40,079 nt of DNA from Mogibacterium kristiansenii. GTDB lineage: Bacteria; Bacillota; Clostridia; Peptostreptococcales; Anaerovoracaceae. Positions 14,386 through 22,567 of the stretch are shown here, in pieces. The position numbers and the translations under genes are program-made. Where the stretch lies: contig NZ_VUNA01000018.1 in NCBI RefSeq assembly GCF_009695905.1, forward strand, positions 1 to 40,079. The letters run 5' to 3'. The notes under the pieces are model-generated. The model saw nothing but the letters and a program-made list of their open reading frames with translations. It did no database searches and was not told the origin of the DNA. Numbering within the stretch: position 1 is the stretch's first letter; each line of letters begins with the position of its first letter.

Positions 14386-17300
14386 TTATAATTCTATGGT
14401 TTTCCCGGCGCGGAGCATGTACAGGTACGCTTCCGTGACCGGAAGTCCGGCCGCCTGTTCCAGGGCAATCCGGTACAGGCGAATCTGTTCTTGATACATT
14501 TCCTTCATTTTGGACTCTTCTTCCGAACCGCGATTGCTCTTGTAATCCACCAGGATGATATGGTCTCCTTCCCGGAAGTAACAGTCGATAACACCCTGTA
14601 CCAGCACGGATTGGTCTTCCACTTCCGTCCGGAGGGTGAACGGTTTCTCCTTCCACAGCCGGTTTCTGCCCGCGGCTTCGGATGCCCGCCTGCCGATATC
14701 CGTGGCGAAGAATTTTTTTATCATGTTCAGATCCAAAGCTTCGAAGATTTCCGGGGAGATGGCCCCCTTGTCCATCAGCGATTCTCCCACCTGCCGGATG
14801 TATTCCTCGTCCACGACGCCATCGGCAAAGGCTTTGCGGAAATCCAGCCGCTCCATGATGCGGTGGTAACCGGTACCGATCTCCGCACCGGTGATTTTGC
14901 CGGATTTCTGGAATTCCGGCTCTTCCAGATCGATGCGCCGCTTTCGGAAGGAGTCCTCCCGAAGGGTGCGGATTTCACTGACGGTATACTTCGCTTTGGT
15001 GGACAGGCCTCGGGCATCCGGATATTCGTAGTCCAGTCGCTGTGCCACCAATTCCGCCGCCTGCTCCGCCTTGGTATCGCCCCGGAACCGGTCTCGCTCC
15101 TTCTGAAATTCTTCGAAGAGGTTTCGCTTCCGGGTCAGCAGCTGTTTCGGGAAAGGTGCGAACCGATATTCCACCGACGGAATAAAGAGTTTCTCCTTGA
15201 TGACCTCGTAGTAGCTGCTTTTGCCCGGCAGGCCCCGCTCCAGTTTTTCCGGGGATTTGGCGGTTCCCACCAGAATCAGCTTTTCTCTGGCTCGGGTCAA
15301 TGCCACGTACAGAACTCGCAGCTCTTCTTGGAAACCCTCATCCCTCTTCTTTTCCATAATCAGGTTCTGAAGAAGGGTTGCTCTCCAGAATTTGTCCTTC
15401 CGATTCACATAGGACAGGCTGACACCCATATCGGAATCGAACATGAATCCCTTCCCCAGATTATCCCCCCGCAGCTGCTTGCCCATTCCCGCAACGATGA
15501 CGAACGGGAACTCCAAGCCTTTACTCTTGTGAATGGTCATAATGCGGACCACATCCGCATCCTCGCTAATCATGGCCGCCTGTCCGGTTTTCACATTCTG
15601 CTTTCGGAGGATATCCACGTAGCGGATAAAGCCATTCAGCGAGGCGACTCCGTTCTCCTGGTAGCCCCGGGCTTTCTCCGCCAGAATCCGCAGATTGGCC
15701 TGGCGCTGTCTGCCGCCGTACATGGCGCCGGCGTACAGATAGTAGCCGGATTCCGTCAGCACGTACCAGATGTATTCATCCAGCGGCATTTTGTTGGAGA
15801 GGTAGCGCCATTCCTCCAGCTTCTCCTCTGCCTGACGAAGCTTCTCATACAGGGCATCGTCCGCCAATGCTTCCGGATTTTTCAAGCAGTACTCGAAGGC
15901 CTTATAGTACGCTCCCCTCTGCCCATTTTCTTTATAAGCGATTCGCACCTTCGCCAGTTCCTCCGGGCTGAACCCGAAAATCTCCGACCGAAGGATGCCG
16001 ATCAGCGGCACATCCTGATGTCCGTTGTCCAGGAGCTTCAGCAGCGCCATGGCCTGGTGGATTTCCACCGTATCGAAATACCCCTGGTCGTCGTTCACAT
16101 GAGCCGGAATATCCTGTTCCAGCATGGCTTTGTAGAACACATCGGCGCTTCGGCTGGTGCTCCGACACAGGATGACGATATCCCGCGGGGTGGCGGTTCT
16201 CCGAACCCCCTGCTTTCCGTCGTAGAACGTGGTGCCGATGATTCCGTTTACCAACTTGGCGATATAAGCGGCCTCCGCTTCCAGCTTCGGAATCGGTTCC
16301 CCGTCGTCATCCACCTCCACCGGCTCATCCGCCGCCCCGTTGTCCTCTTCCAGAAGAATATGTGCCTCCGACTTCAGGTTGAACCGATCGTCTCCCTTCA
16401 ATCCCTGATACAGCTTCGCATTATCGTCATACCCCGGCATAATCCCCTCAAAAACATCGTTGATGTACTGAATGGTGGCACCGTTGCTTCGGAAATTCTT
16501 GTTCAGGTCGATGACCATGGAATCGGTGTTTTCTTCCTTCTCGTACTCCCGCCGCGTATCCATGAAAATCTTCGGGTCGGACTGCCGGAACCCATAGATA
16601 CTTTGTTTTACATCGCCCACCTTAAAGAGATTGTCCGGCCGGGCGATTTTGGATATGAGGTATTCCTGCAGCTTGTTGGTGTCCTGATATTCATCGATAA
16701 AAATAAATCGGAACCGCTTCCGAAGGGTGTCCGACACTTCCGGGTCTTCCAAAATGCGCACCGTGATGTGCTCGATATCGCTGAAGTCCACCAAATCCGA
16801 TGCCTGCTTCTTCGCATCGAACCGCTTTTCGAACTCCTGCAGGAGCTTCAGATAATAGACCGTGTATTCGTAGGCGGCATCCATCTCCCGGAACCGAGTC
16901 TCCGGGCTCGGGTCCATGAATTTATTCTTGAAGTCCTTGATGCGCTTCTTGTACCGGTCCCGCAAATCCGTGCAGTACTCCTTGATGTCCGCGTATTCGT
17001 CCTTCTCCTCTTTCTTCACCCGAAAGGTGGCGAATTTCACCGCCCCCCAGGCGGAAGCATCGGGGCCGTCGGCGTGTTCCAAGGAGTCTCGCAGCTCTTC
17101 CAGCTGTTCGTAATCCTTGTTTGCGATGGCCACCAGCGAGGCGATGCCGTTCCGGTCCAGCATATCGATCAGCTTTTCGCAATCCTTCAGGGCCTCATCC
17201 AACTCCGTCTTTCCCCGCGCTAAGAGCATTTGGTATACGGGGGAGTCCGCCATGGACCCCGACTCCGGAAAACGCAGCATCTCCGCCTTTTCGAAGGCCC

Positions 17301-17880
17301 AGCGAAAATAGTTCGGCAGGCTTCGGAGTTTGGCGTAGGTGTCCATCATTTCGTTCATCAGCGCCGTCTCGTTTCGGTCGCTGCTGTAGTGCTCCAGGAA
17401 GTCCCGGAAGGACCCCCCTTCAATATATCCGTCATTCTCAAAACACTCCTCAAAGAGCTCGTCCATGGCTTCCATCTGAAGGAGCTGACTCTGGGTTTCA
17501 TCGCAGATACGGAAGGTCGGCTCCCGGTCGATTTTATAGAAAAATTCCCGAATCACCCGCAGCGCAAAGCTGTGGAAGGTGGAGATGTAGGAACGATACA
17601 TCCGATTCAGCTGCCGATTCATCACCGGAGCGCTCTCCGGCACGTCCTTCATGTGCTGCCGGATGGCCCGGGTAAGCTTCAGCTTCATCTCCGCCGCCGC
17701 CGCATTGGTAAATGTCACAACCAGCATCTCATCCACGTTGGCTTTTCCCTCCAGGATAATGTGAATAATCCGCTCCACCAGAACCGCCGTCTTTCCGGAA
17801 CCCGCCGCCGCGGAGACCAGAATGCTTTTATCCAATGTATCGATTGCTCTCTGTTGATCTTCTGTAAAATGTACGCCCAT
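14386..17880 (-). CDS. addA: Helicase-nuclease AddA subunit
   Basis: ATP-dependent helicase/exonuclease subunit A of the AddAB complex, which processes double-strand breaks for RecA. 1164 residues, near the family length. Walker A AAAGSGKT (about 24-31), Walker B FIDEYQDTN, motif III GDVKQSIYGFRQSDP, motif IV NFRSN, motif V TIHKSKGLEFPFV and motif VI YVALTRAREKL are visible. The C-terminal RecB-family nuclease domain has GDHIILVDYKS (Asp1112, Lys1114) and YQEQIRLYRIAL. The ATG at 17880 follows AGGAGG. In most Firmicutes addB lies directly upstream; here the upstream gene is the divergent gpmI, so addB must be elsewhere or missing. Confidence 0.95.
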   Translation of the reverse strand: MGVHFTEDQQRAIDTLDKSILVSAAAGSGKTAVLVERIIHIILEGKANVDEMLVVTFTNAAAAEMKLKLTRAIRQHMKDVPESAPVMNRQLNRMYRSYISTFHSFALRVIREFFYKIDREPTFRICDETQSQLLQMEAMDELFEECFENDGYIEGGSFRDFLEHYSSDRNETALMNEMMDTYAKLRSLPNYFRWAFEKAEMLRFPESGSMADSPVYQMLLARGKTELDEALKDCEKLIDMLDRNGIASLVAIANKDYEQLEELRDSLEHADGPDASAWGAVKFATFRVKKEEKDEYADIKEYCTDLRDRYKKRIKDFKNKFMDPSPETRFREMDAAYEYTVYYLKLLQEFEKRFDAKKQASDLVDFSDIEHITVRILEDPEVSDTLRKRFRFIFIDEYQDTNKLQEYLISKIARPDNLFKVGDVKQSIYGFRQSDPKIFMDTRREYEKEENTDSMVIDLNKNFRSNGATIQYINDVFEGIMPGYDDNAKLYQGLKGDDRFNLKSEAHILLEEDNGAADEPVEVDDDGEPIPKLEAEAAYIAKLVNGIIGTTFYDGKQGVRRTATPRDIVILCRSTSRSADVFYKAMLEQDIPAHVNDDQGYFDTVEIHQAMALLKLLDNGHQDVPLIGILRSEIFGFSPEELAKVRIAYKENGQRGAYYKAFEYCLKNPEALADDALYEKLRQAEEKLEEWRYLSNKMPLDEYIWYVLTESGYYLYAGAMYGGRQRQANLRILAEKARGYQENGVASLNGFIRYVDILRKQNVKTGQAAMISEDADVVRIMTIHKSKGLEFPFVIVAGMGKQLRGDNLGKGFMFDSDMGVSLSYVNRKDKFWRATLLQNLIMEKKRDEGFQEELRVLYVALTRAREKLILVGTAKSPEKLERGLPGKSSYYEVIKEKLFIPSVEYRFAPFPKQLLTRKRNLFEEFQKERDRFRGDTKAEQAAELVAQRLDYEYPDARGLSTKAKYTVSEIRTLREDSFRKRRIDLEEPEFQKSGKITGAEIGTGYHRIMERLDFRKAFADGVVDEEYIRQVGESLMDKGAISPEIFEALDLNMIKKFFATDIGRRASEAAGRNRLWKEKPFTLRTEVEDQSVLVQGVIDCYFREGDHIILVDYKSNRGSEEESKMKEMYQEQIRLYRIALEQAAGLPVTEAYLYMLRAGKTIEL

Positions 17881-17903
17881 AGTTTCCTCCTGCTATAAAT
17901 ATT

Positions 17904-17931
17904 ATTATATTTATATTTTCTTTGCGTGCAA
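17904..17931 (-). promoter_or_regulatory. Promoter of addA
   Basis: Minus-strand -35 TTGCAC (17926-17931), 16-bp spacer, consensus -10 TATAAT (17904-17909), 24 bp before the start codon. Its -35 overlaps that of the divergent gpmI promoter. Confidence 0.6.
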
Positions 17932-17949
17932 TATGAGTTGTGATATACT
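17921..17949 (+). promoter_or_regulatory. Promoter of gpmI
   Basis: -10 TATACT (17944-17949), with TTTGCG (17921-17926) at 17 bp or TTGCGT at 16 bp as a weak -35. It overlaps the -35 of addA, so the two polymerases would compete for the site. Confidence 0.5.
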
Positions 17950-17999
17950 ATCAATGGTTTATTAGAAGGTTATTTCTATAAGGGACAGGAGGTTATTTC

Positions 18000-19520
18000 A
18001 TGAAACACAGACCTTCAATGTTGTTGATTCTGGATGGTTTCGGAATTCGCGAGGAAGCGCATGGCAACGCCATTGCTGCCGCGAACACGCCTCATCTGGA
18101 CGCATTGTTTCACAAGTACCCCTTCATCACGCTGGATGCCAGCGGGGAGCCGGTTGGGCTGCCGGAGGGACAGATTGGCAATTCCGAAGTGGGTCACACC
18201 AATATCGGTGCCGGAAATGTCATCTATCAGGATTTGCCGCGGATTACCCGGGCAATCGAGGACGGATCTTTCTTTCAGAACGAGGCTCTGGTAAAAGCAA
18301 TGAGCAACGCGGCGGAGGGGTCCGGTCATACGCTCCATATTATGGGGCTGCTGTCGGATGGCGGCGTTCACAGCCACATCCGTCATCTTTTGGCGCTTCT
18401 GGACATGGCAAAAGAACACCATGTAAAGGACGTCATCGTGCATTGCTGGCTGGACGGAAGGGACGTTCCACCGAAAAGTGCCGATGTCTATCTCAAGCAG
18501 CTGGAGGATCACATTCACGAAATCGAACTGGGACGATTCGGTGTGATTTCCGGCCGATTCTATGCGATGGACCGGGACAAGAGATGGGACCGACTGGAGC
18601 TGGCTTACGATGCGCTGACGCTTTCGGAGGGGCTTCACGCCGATTCTCCGGAAGAAGCATTGGCACAATCCTATGCAAAGGATGAAACCGATGAATTTGT
18701 AAAACCAACCGTCATTACTCCGCAGCCGATTCAGGATGGGGATTCCGTGATTTTCATCAACTTCCGGCCGGACCGTGCGCGGGAAATTACCCGGACACTG
18801 GTGGATGGAGATTTCGATGGTTTTACCCGAAAAAAAGTGGTACAGAATCTGACGTACGTGTGCATGACGGAGTACGATGCCACCATGCCGAATGTTATGC
18901 TGGCATACCCGCCGGAAGTAGTGGAACCGACCCTGGGAAGCGTCATCGCCGCCCACGGACTGCGGCAGCTGCGAATTGCCGAGACGGAAAAGTACGCCCA
19001 TGTCACCTTCTTCTTCAACGGCGGCAAAGAAGCGCCGGAAGAGGGAGAGGACCGGATTTTGGTGCCTTCCCCGAAGGTCTCTACCTACGACCTGCAGCCG
19101 GAGATGAGTGCTCCGGAGGTGACCCGCCGCGTGCTGGAGGCCATCGCATCGGATCGATACGATGTGATTATCCAGAACTACGCCAACCCGGATATGGTGG
19201 GACATACCGGGAATTTTCAGGCGACGGTTCAGGCCATTGAGGTGCTGGACGGCTTGGTGGAACAAGTGGTGGACGCCATCCTGGCGAAGGACGGTCAGAT
19301 TCTCCTGATTGCGGATCACGGAAATGCGGATTACATGCTGGACGACAAGGACAATGCGGTCACCAAGCATTCCCTTTCCCGAGTTCCATGCTGCCACATC
19401 TGCAATGAGCCGCAGGCTTTTGCAGTGAACGAGGGAAAGCTGGCAGACGTCACCCCGACATTTCTGACGCTGATGGGACTTCCGGTTCCGTCGGAGATGA
19501 AGGGAGATGTGCTGGTTTAA
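18000..19520 (+). CDS. gpmI: 2,3-bisphosphoglycerate-independent phosphoglycerate mutase
   Basis: Interconverts 3- and 2-phosphoglycerate in glycolysis and gluconeogenesis, using Mn2+ in this family. The 506-residue protein belongs to the alkaline phosphatase superfamily: metal ligand Asp12 in LILDGFG, phosphoserine Ser62 in GQIGNSEVGH, substrate segments WLDGRDVPP and NFRPDRARE, and the metal-binding DHGNAD and TKHS segments. ATG at 18000 follows AGGAGG. It is followed 71 bp later by a YitT-family gene on the same strand with no terminator between, so co-transcription is likely. Confidence 0.97.
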   Translation: MKHRPSMLLILDGFGIREEAHGNAIAAANTPHLDALFHKYPFITLDASGEPVGLPEGQIGNSEVGHTNIGAGNVIYQDLPRITRAIEDGSFFQNEALVKAMSNAAEGSGHTLHIMGLLSDGGVHSHIRHLLALLDMAKEHHVKDVIVHCWLDGRDVPPKSADVYLKQLEDHIHEIELGRFGVISGRFYAMDRDKRWDRLELAYDALTLSEGLHADSPEEALAQSYAKDETDEFVKPTVITPQPIQDGDSVIFINFRPDRAREITRTLVDGDFDGFTRKKVVQNLTYVCMTEYDATMPNVMLAYPPEVVEPTLGSVIAAHGLRQLRIAETEKYAHVTFFFNGGKEAPEEGEDRILVPSPKVSTYDLQPEMSAPEVTRRVLEAIASDRYDVIIQNYANPDMVGHTGNFQATVQAIEVLDGLVEQVVDAILAKDGQILLIADHGNADYMLDDKDNAVTKHSLSRVPCCHICNEPQAFAVNEGKLADVTPTFLTLMGLPVPSEMKGDVLV

Positions 19521-19591
19521 TCCCGCGGTTGTGTTTCTTAGTGCTGCATATCGAGCATACGAGATTATAAGAAAGAGGAAAACTAAATAAT

Positions 19592-20476
19592 ATGAACGAG
19601 TCAACGTATAAGAGATTATCCCGCAAGGTCGGGCTTGTTGTGGTGGGCAATGTGATTTACGCGATGGGCGTAAATCTGGCCATCAACCCGGTACACTTCT
19701 ACAGCAGCGGTTTTACCGGCATTGCTCAGCTGATCCGTCTGTTTCTGCTGAACGTGCTGCACCTTCCGGAAATTCCGGGGCTGGATTACATGGGCATCAT
19801 CTACTTCGCCATCAACATTCCGTTCTTCCTGCTGGCTTACAAGGTAATGGGCAAGAAGTTCTGCCTGGAAACGCTGATATCCATCGCAATGGCTTCGGCA
19901 CTGCTGGCCATCATTCCGATTCCGGCCAAGCCGATTGTCAGCGATCCGATGCTGGCTGCCATCGTGGGCGGTCTGGGCGCCGGTGTGGGCGCCGGAATGG
20001 TGCTTCGTGCCGGAAGCTCTCAGGGCGGACAGGACCTGATCGGCGTCTGCATGGCCAAGACGCGTCCGGACTTCAAGGTGGGCACCGTCGGAATCATCAT
20101 CAGCTTCTGCATCTACGCAGTCTGCCTGTTCATCTATGACATCCAGACCGTACTGTATTCCATCGTATTTTCGGTAGTTACCGGCCTCTGCATCAACCGC
20201 GTTCACATCCAGAACATCCAGATGCAGGCCATGATTTTCACCAAGAAGGAAGGCATGGTGGATGCGGTCACCCAGCGGATGCACCGCGGTGTCACCCTGT
20301 GGGAAGGTGCCGGCGGCTATACGAAGGAGGATTCCCACATTCTGGTGACGGTTCTTTCCAAGTATGAGGAGCCGATTCTTCAGAGCATCATCGCCGAGCT
20401 GGACCCTCATGCGTTCGTAATCATCGTGGAAAACGCACGAGTGATTGGAAACTTCGAGAAACGATTCTTGGACTAA
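19592..20476 (+). CDS. YitT-family (DUF161/DUF2179) membrane protein
   Basis: A 294-residue membrane protein of the YitT family; function is not established for the family as a whole. The N-terminal ~210 residues hold five to six hydrophobic helices with the family segments INPVHFYSSGFTGIAQL and GAGVGAGMVLRAGSSQGGQD. The C-terminal ~80 residues are the soluble DUF2179 domain (MVDAVTQRMHRGVTLWEGAG ... ENARVIGNF). The start follows AAAGAGGAAAAC. It probably shares the gpmI transcript and ends in a strong terminator. Confidence 0.92.
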   Translation: MNESTYKRLSRKVGLVVVGNVIYAMGVNLAINPVHFYSSGFTGIAQLIRLFLLNVLHLPEIPGLDYMGIIYFAINIPFFLLAYKVMGKKFCLETLISIAMASALLAIIPIPAKPIVSDPMLAAIVGGLGAGVGAGMVLRAGSSQGGQDLIGVCMAKTRPDFKVGTVGIIISFCIYAVCLFIYDIQTVLYSIVFSVVTGLCINRVHIQNIQMQAMIFTKKEGMVDAVTQRMHRGVTLWEGAGGYTKEDSHILVTVLSKYEEPILQSIIAELDPHAFVIIVENARVIGNFEKRFLD

Positions 20477-20494
20477 GACGATTTAAACATTTAG

Positions 20495-20533
20495 ACAAAA
20501 GGAGCTCTGCCCACTCGGCAGAGCTCCTTTTGT
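20495..20533 (+). terminator. Terminator after the YitT-family gene
   Basis: A 17-bp perfect stem (20495-20511 with 20517-20533) with a 5-nt loop, whose 3' arm contains a T run. It sits 18 bp after the stop codon. A second weak hairpin with T run (20542-20571) follows. Confidence 0.9.
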
Positions 20534-20587
20534 TGGTTCTGAACTCTCACGGCCAACAATTAGAGTTTTTGCGATGATGTAAATTTA

Positions 20588-20873
20588 ATATGCCTAGAAT
20601 TTTGAGACGACTTCACGCTAAATTCGCAATTCCTGCAAATCAGCGTGAATGAATTTCCCATTTTATCCGATTCCGTCATGCAGATTCTTGCTTTCAAAAA
20701 TTCTGTTCGAAAAATGTTCACGCCGTTTGAAGTAAATCGACTTTTTAGCGTGAATCAACAGTGATAATCCGGAGATTCAAAATTAGAATCCCACCCAAAC
20801 GGCAATTTGCATTCACGCTGAATTTCGTTTTTGCGTCAAAAAGCGTGAACCGCTCTCAATTTTCTAGGCATAT
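20588..20873. repeat. 286-bp palindromic non-coding element with three 38-bp modules
   Basis: The ends form an inverted repeat (20588-20607 with 20854-20873, 18 of 20 bases identical, beginning ATATGCCTAG). Inside are three modules, each exactly 38 bp: TTCACGCT/AGCGTGAA at 20612-20649 and 20812-20849, and TTCACGC/GCGTGAA at 20717-20754. The first and third are placed symmetrically about the element's centre; the middle one is off-centre by 10 bp. No convincing coding frame, ribosome binding site or clear target duplication is seen. It looks like a MITE or other non-autonomous repeat, or a multi-site protein-binding array. Nothing else is seen in 20534-20950. Confidence 0.7.
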
Positions 20874-20950
20874 GGGACTGCTCGCACGAGAAGCAGATAA
20901 TTCAATTGGACAGTCGGAGGGCGGCAGCAAATCTCTCTGTTGGCGAGTCC

Positions 20951-20979
20951 TTGATAATATATTCGAAGTATGGTATACA
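20951..20979 (+). promoter_or_regulatory. Promoter of the small membrane protein gene
   Basis: -35 TTGATA (20951-20956), 17-bp spacer, -10 TATACA (20974-20979) within TGGTATACAT. It lies 40 bp before the start codon and downstream of the palindromic element. Confidence 0.6.
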
Positions 20980-21018
20980 TGAATTAAAACAAAGCAGTAT
21001 AAAAAAGGAGGCAGAAAT

Positions 21019-21231
21019 ATGAGTGAAGATCGCGACGATCATTTATATACAGTCGGCATATTGATCATTGCAATTGCTTTGATGATGTTTATTGAAAATA
21101 AAAGCTCTTGTTCGTTTCCGGCTGTTCAGACTATGCTGGGACTTCTATCCGGATTGTTTTCGTACCATGCAGCGTCTTTAGTAAAAAATAGGAAAGATGG
21201 GACATCATCTGACAATAACAAAGAAGTATAG
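21019..21231 (+). CDS. Small two-helix membrane protein, unknown function
   Basis: A 70-residue protein with no recognised family. Two hydrophobic segments are visible: LYTVGILIIAIALMMFI (about 9-25) and AVQTMLGLLSGLFSYHAASL (about 35-54). The N-terminus is acidic (MSEDRDDH) and the C-terminal tail hydrophilic. Support for coding comes from a perfect AGGAGG at 7-bp spacing, a good promoter upstream and a hairpin with two G-U pairs downstream that is fully paired only in the plus-strand RNA. It stands alone between the palindromic element and the convergent TetR gene. Confidence 0.72.
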   Translation: MSEDRDDHLYTVGILIIAIALMMFIENKSSCSFPAVQTMLGLLSGLFSYHAASLVKNRKDGTSSDNNKEV

Positions 21232-21246
21232 AGTGAGAGATGGGGT

Positions 21247-21293
21247 GCGGGCAATTTCTTGGACAGTCTATAATAAACCAAGAGATTGTCCGC
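21247..21293 (+). terminator. Possible terminator of the small membrane protein gene
   Basis: A 16-bp stem (21247-21262 with 21278-21293) including two G-U pairs that pair only in the rightward transcript. It is followed by CCCCC and only scattered T residues, so it may be a weak terminator between the convergent genes. Confidence 0.45.
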
Positions 21294-21318
21294 CCCCCTA
21301 TCTACCTTTTCTACATTT

Positions 21319-21873
21319 CTATTCGTTCGGGTATCTCCCCATCATATGGGGAGCAGATTCTGCCAGAGTTCTGCAGATCTCCTCGCAGAATTCCGGCAAA
21401 TCAAAGGAGGCATTTTCCTCCAGCCAGTCCAAGATAATCCCCACAAACAAGCATTTATAGCAGCGGATGACTCTTTCCTTTTCCTCAGAAGAACTTCCCT
21501 TGTACTCCTCTTCTTCATCCACATACGCTTTCACCACGCCGCAGGCCATCTTGTTCAAGCTGAAAAGGAACACATCCTTTTGGGCAGAGCGAAACAGATG
21601 CAGAAAGGCATTTTTCCGTTTCATGCACTCCCCGGCAATATATGTCAAACAATATGCCGGTGATTCCAGATTGCCGTACCGGTGAATCACATCCTCCATC
21701 CACTCTTTGACGGACTCCTCCATCAACGCCGGAATGTTCTGAAAATGGTAGTAGAAGGTGTTTCGATTCACCTGACAGCGATTGACAATATCCTGCACCG
21801 TAATCTTGTTGTATGGTTTTTCCTCCAGGAGTTCCCAGAACGCGTCCCGGATAATTTCCTTTGTCCGAATCAT
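21319..21873 (-). CDS. TetR/AcrR-family transcriptional regulator
   Basis: A 184-residue regulator with an N-terminal helix-turn-helix (ITVQDIVNRCQVNRNTFYYH, about 24-43) and a helical C-terminal ligand/dimer domain resembling the DhaS-like TetR C-terminal type. Its ATG overlaps the TGA stop of the upstream gene (ATGA), so it is translated together with the acidic protein. Its target is not evident; candidates are its own operon or the neighbouring shikimate genes. It converges with the small membrane protein gene. Confidence 0.9.
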   Translation of the reverse strand: MIRTKEIIRDAFWELLEEKPYNKITVQDIVNRCQVNRNTFYYHFQNIPALMEESVKEWMEDVIHRYGNLESPAYCLTYIAGECMKRKNAFLHLFRSAQKDVFLFSLNKMACGVVKAYVDEEEEYKGSSSEEKERVIRCYKCLFVGIILDWLEENASFDLPEFCEEICRTLAESAPHMMGRYPNE

Positions 21874-22523
21874 TTTTCTTCCTGCTGTTCTTCCTTCAAT
21901 TCCCGAAATTTCTCCGGATCTTCAAAGTTAATATTGATGGCCAGCTCCCATTTGCGACGGCACAGCTCTCCGCGATAGATTACATACAGCTTTGTCGCGG
22001 CTTCCAGCAGGCTCACCAGTTCTTGATGCAACGCCTCCGCCAGATCTTCATCGATCTCCGGATCCTCCAGCTGCACCTCCATCATCCGGTCCAGGAACTC
22101 ATTGCCGACTTCCACCCGAATGTCGTTATCCGATGTGAGAAGATACCGCACTTCCAGCTCCGCCGGGCAGATTTCCGGAAGTGCATCCATCATGTCCATG
22201 TGCTCGAAAATCGTCAGCATCTCCTCACCCAGATCCTTCACTTCGGAAATCAGGTTCTGTTCGATTTCCATGCAGATTTCCCGGACAAAGGCCTCATCCT
22301 TCTGATTCTCGAACAGGGTCTCGAAGGCTTCCGTCCAACCGCCCATGACTTCCGACATGCACACAATCTGGACTTCCTCGTCCCCTTCTTTCATCATTGC
22401 CCGCGTGTTCATCACCCCTCGCGCCAAAATGATTTCGATGGATTCCCGGTTTTCCGGTTCTTCATTCTCTTCTTTTCCTTCCCAAATGAAGGTTTCCGAC
22501 AATACATCTTTCTTGTTGGTCAT
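21870..22523 (-). CDS. Acidic protein of unknown function
   Basis: A 217-residue, strongly acidic soluble protein I do not recognise. It is rich in Glu and Met, with likely helical stretches (EAFVREICMEIEQNLISEV; EDLAEALHQELVSLLEAATK) and one more basic patch (YRGELCRRKWEL). No signal peptide or membrane segment. The start at 22523 (MTNKKD) is preferred over the ATG three codons upstream because AAAGG abuts that ATG too closely. It lies 44 bp after the aroE-aroK fusion on the same strand and overlaps the TetR gene by four bases, suggesting one operon. Confidence 0.8.
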   Translation of the reverse strand: MTNKKDVLSETFIWEGKEENEEPENRESIEIILARGVMNTRAMMKEGDEEVQIVCMSEVMGGWTEAFETLFENQKDEAFVREICMEIEQNLISEVKDLGEEMLTIFEHMDMMDALPEICPAELEVRYLLTSDNDIRVEVGNEFLDRMMEVQLEDPEIDEDLAEALHQELVSLLEAATKLYVIYRGELCRRKWELAININFEDPEKFRELKEEQQEEK

Positions 22524-22567
22524 ATCTTCCATCCTTTACTCTGTTGAATTCTCCCGGATCCGGCACA

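Noticed and set aside
14491-17223. A 910-codon open frame on the plus strand opposite addA
   Set aside because: It is antisense to a fully recognisable AddA with all motifs; the frame has no ribosome binding site and encodes low-complexity composition typical of antisense reading in this G+C range.
12714-19554. CTGCATATCGAG occurs both in the gdhA promoter spacer and upstream of the YitT gene
   Set aside because: A 12-base match is expected many times by chance in 40 kb, and the two contexts differ in distance to any promoter.
18015-19604. A 529-codon frame opposite gpmI
   Set aside because: Antisense to a complete gpmI with all metal and substrate motifs; no start signals.
20761-20982. A 73-codon frame starting inside the palindromic element
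   Set aside because: It crosses the element end and the downstream promoter, has no ribosome binding site and no plausible protein character.
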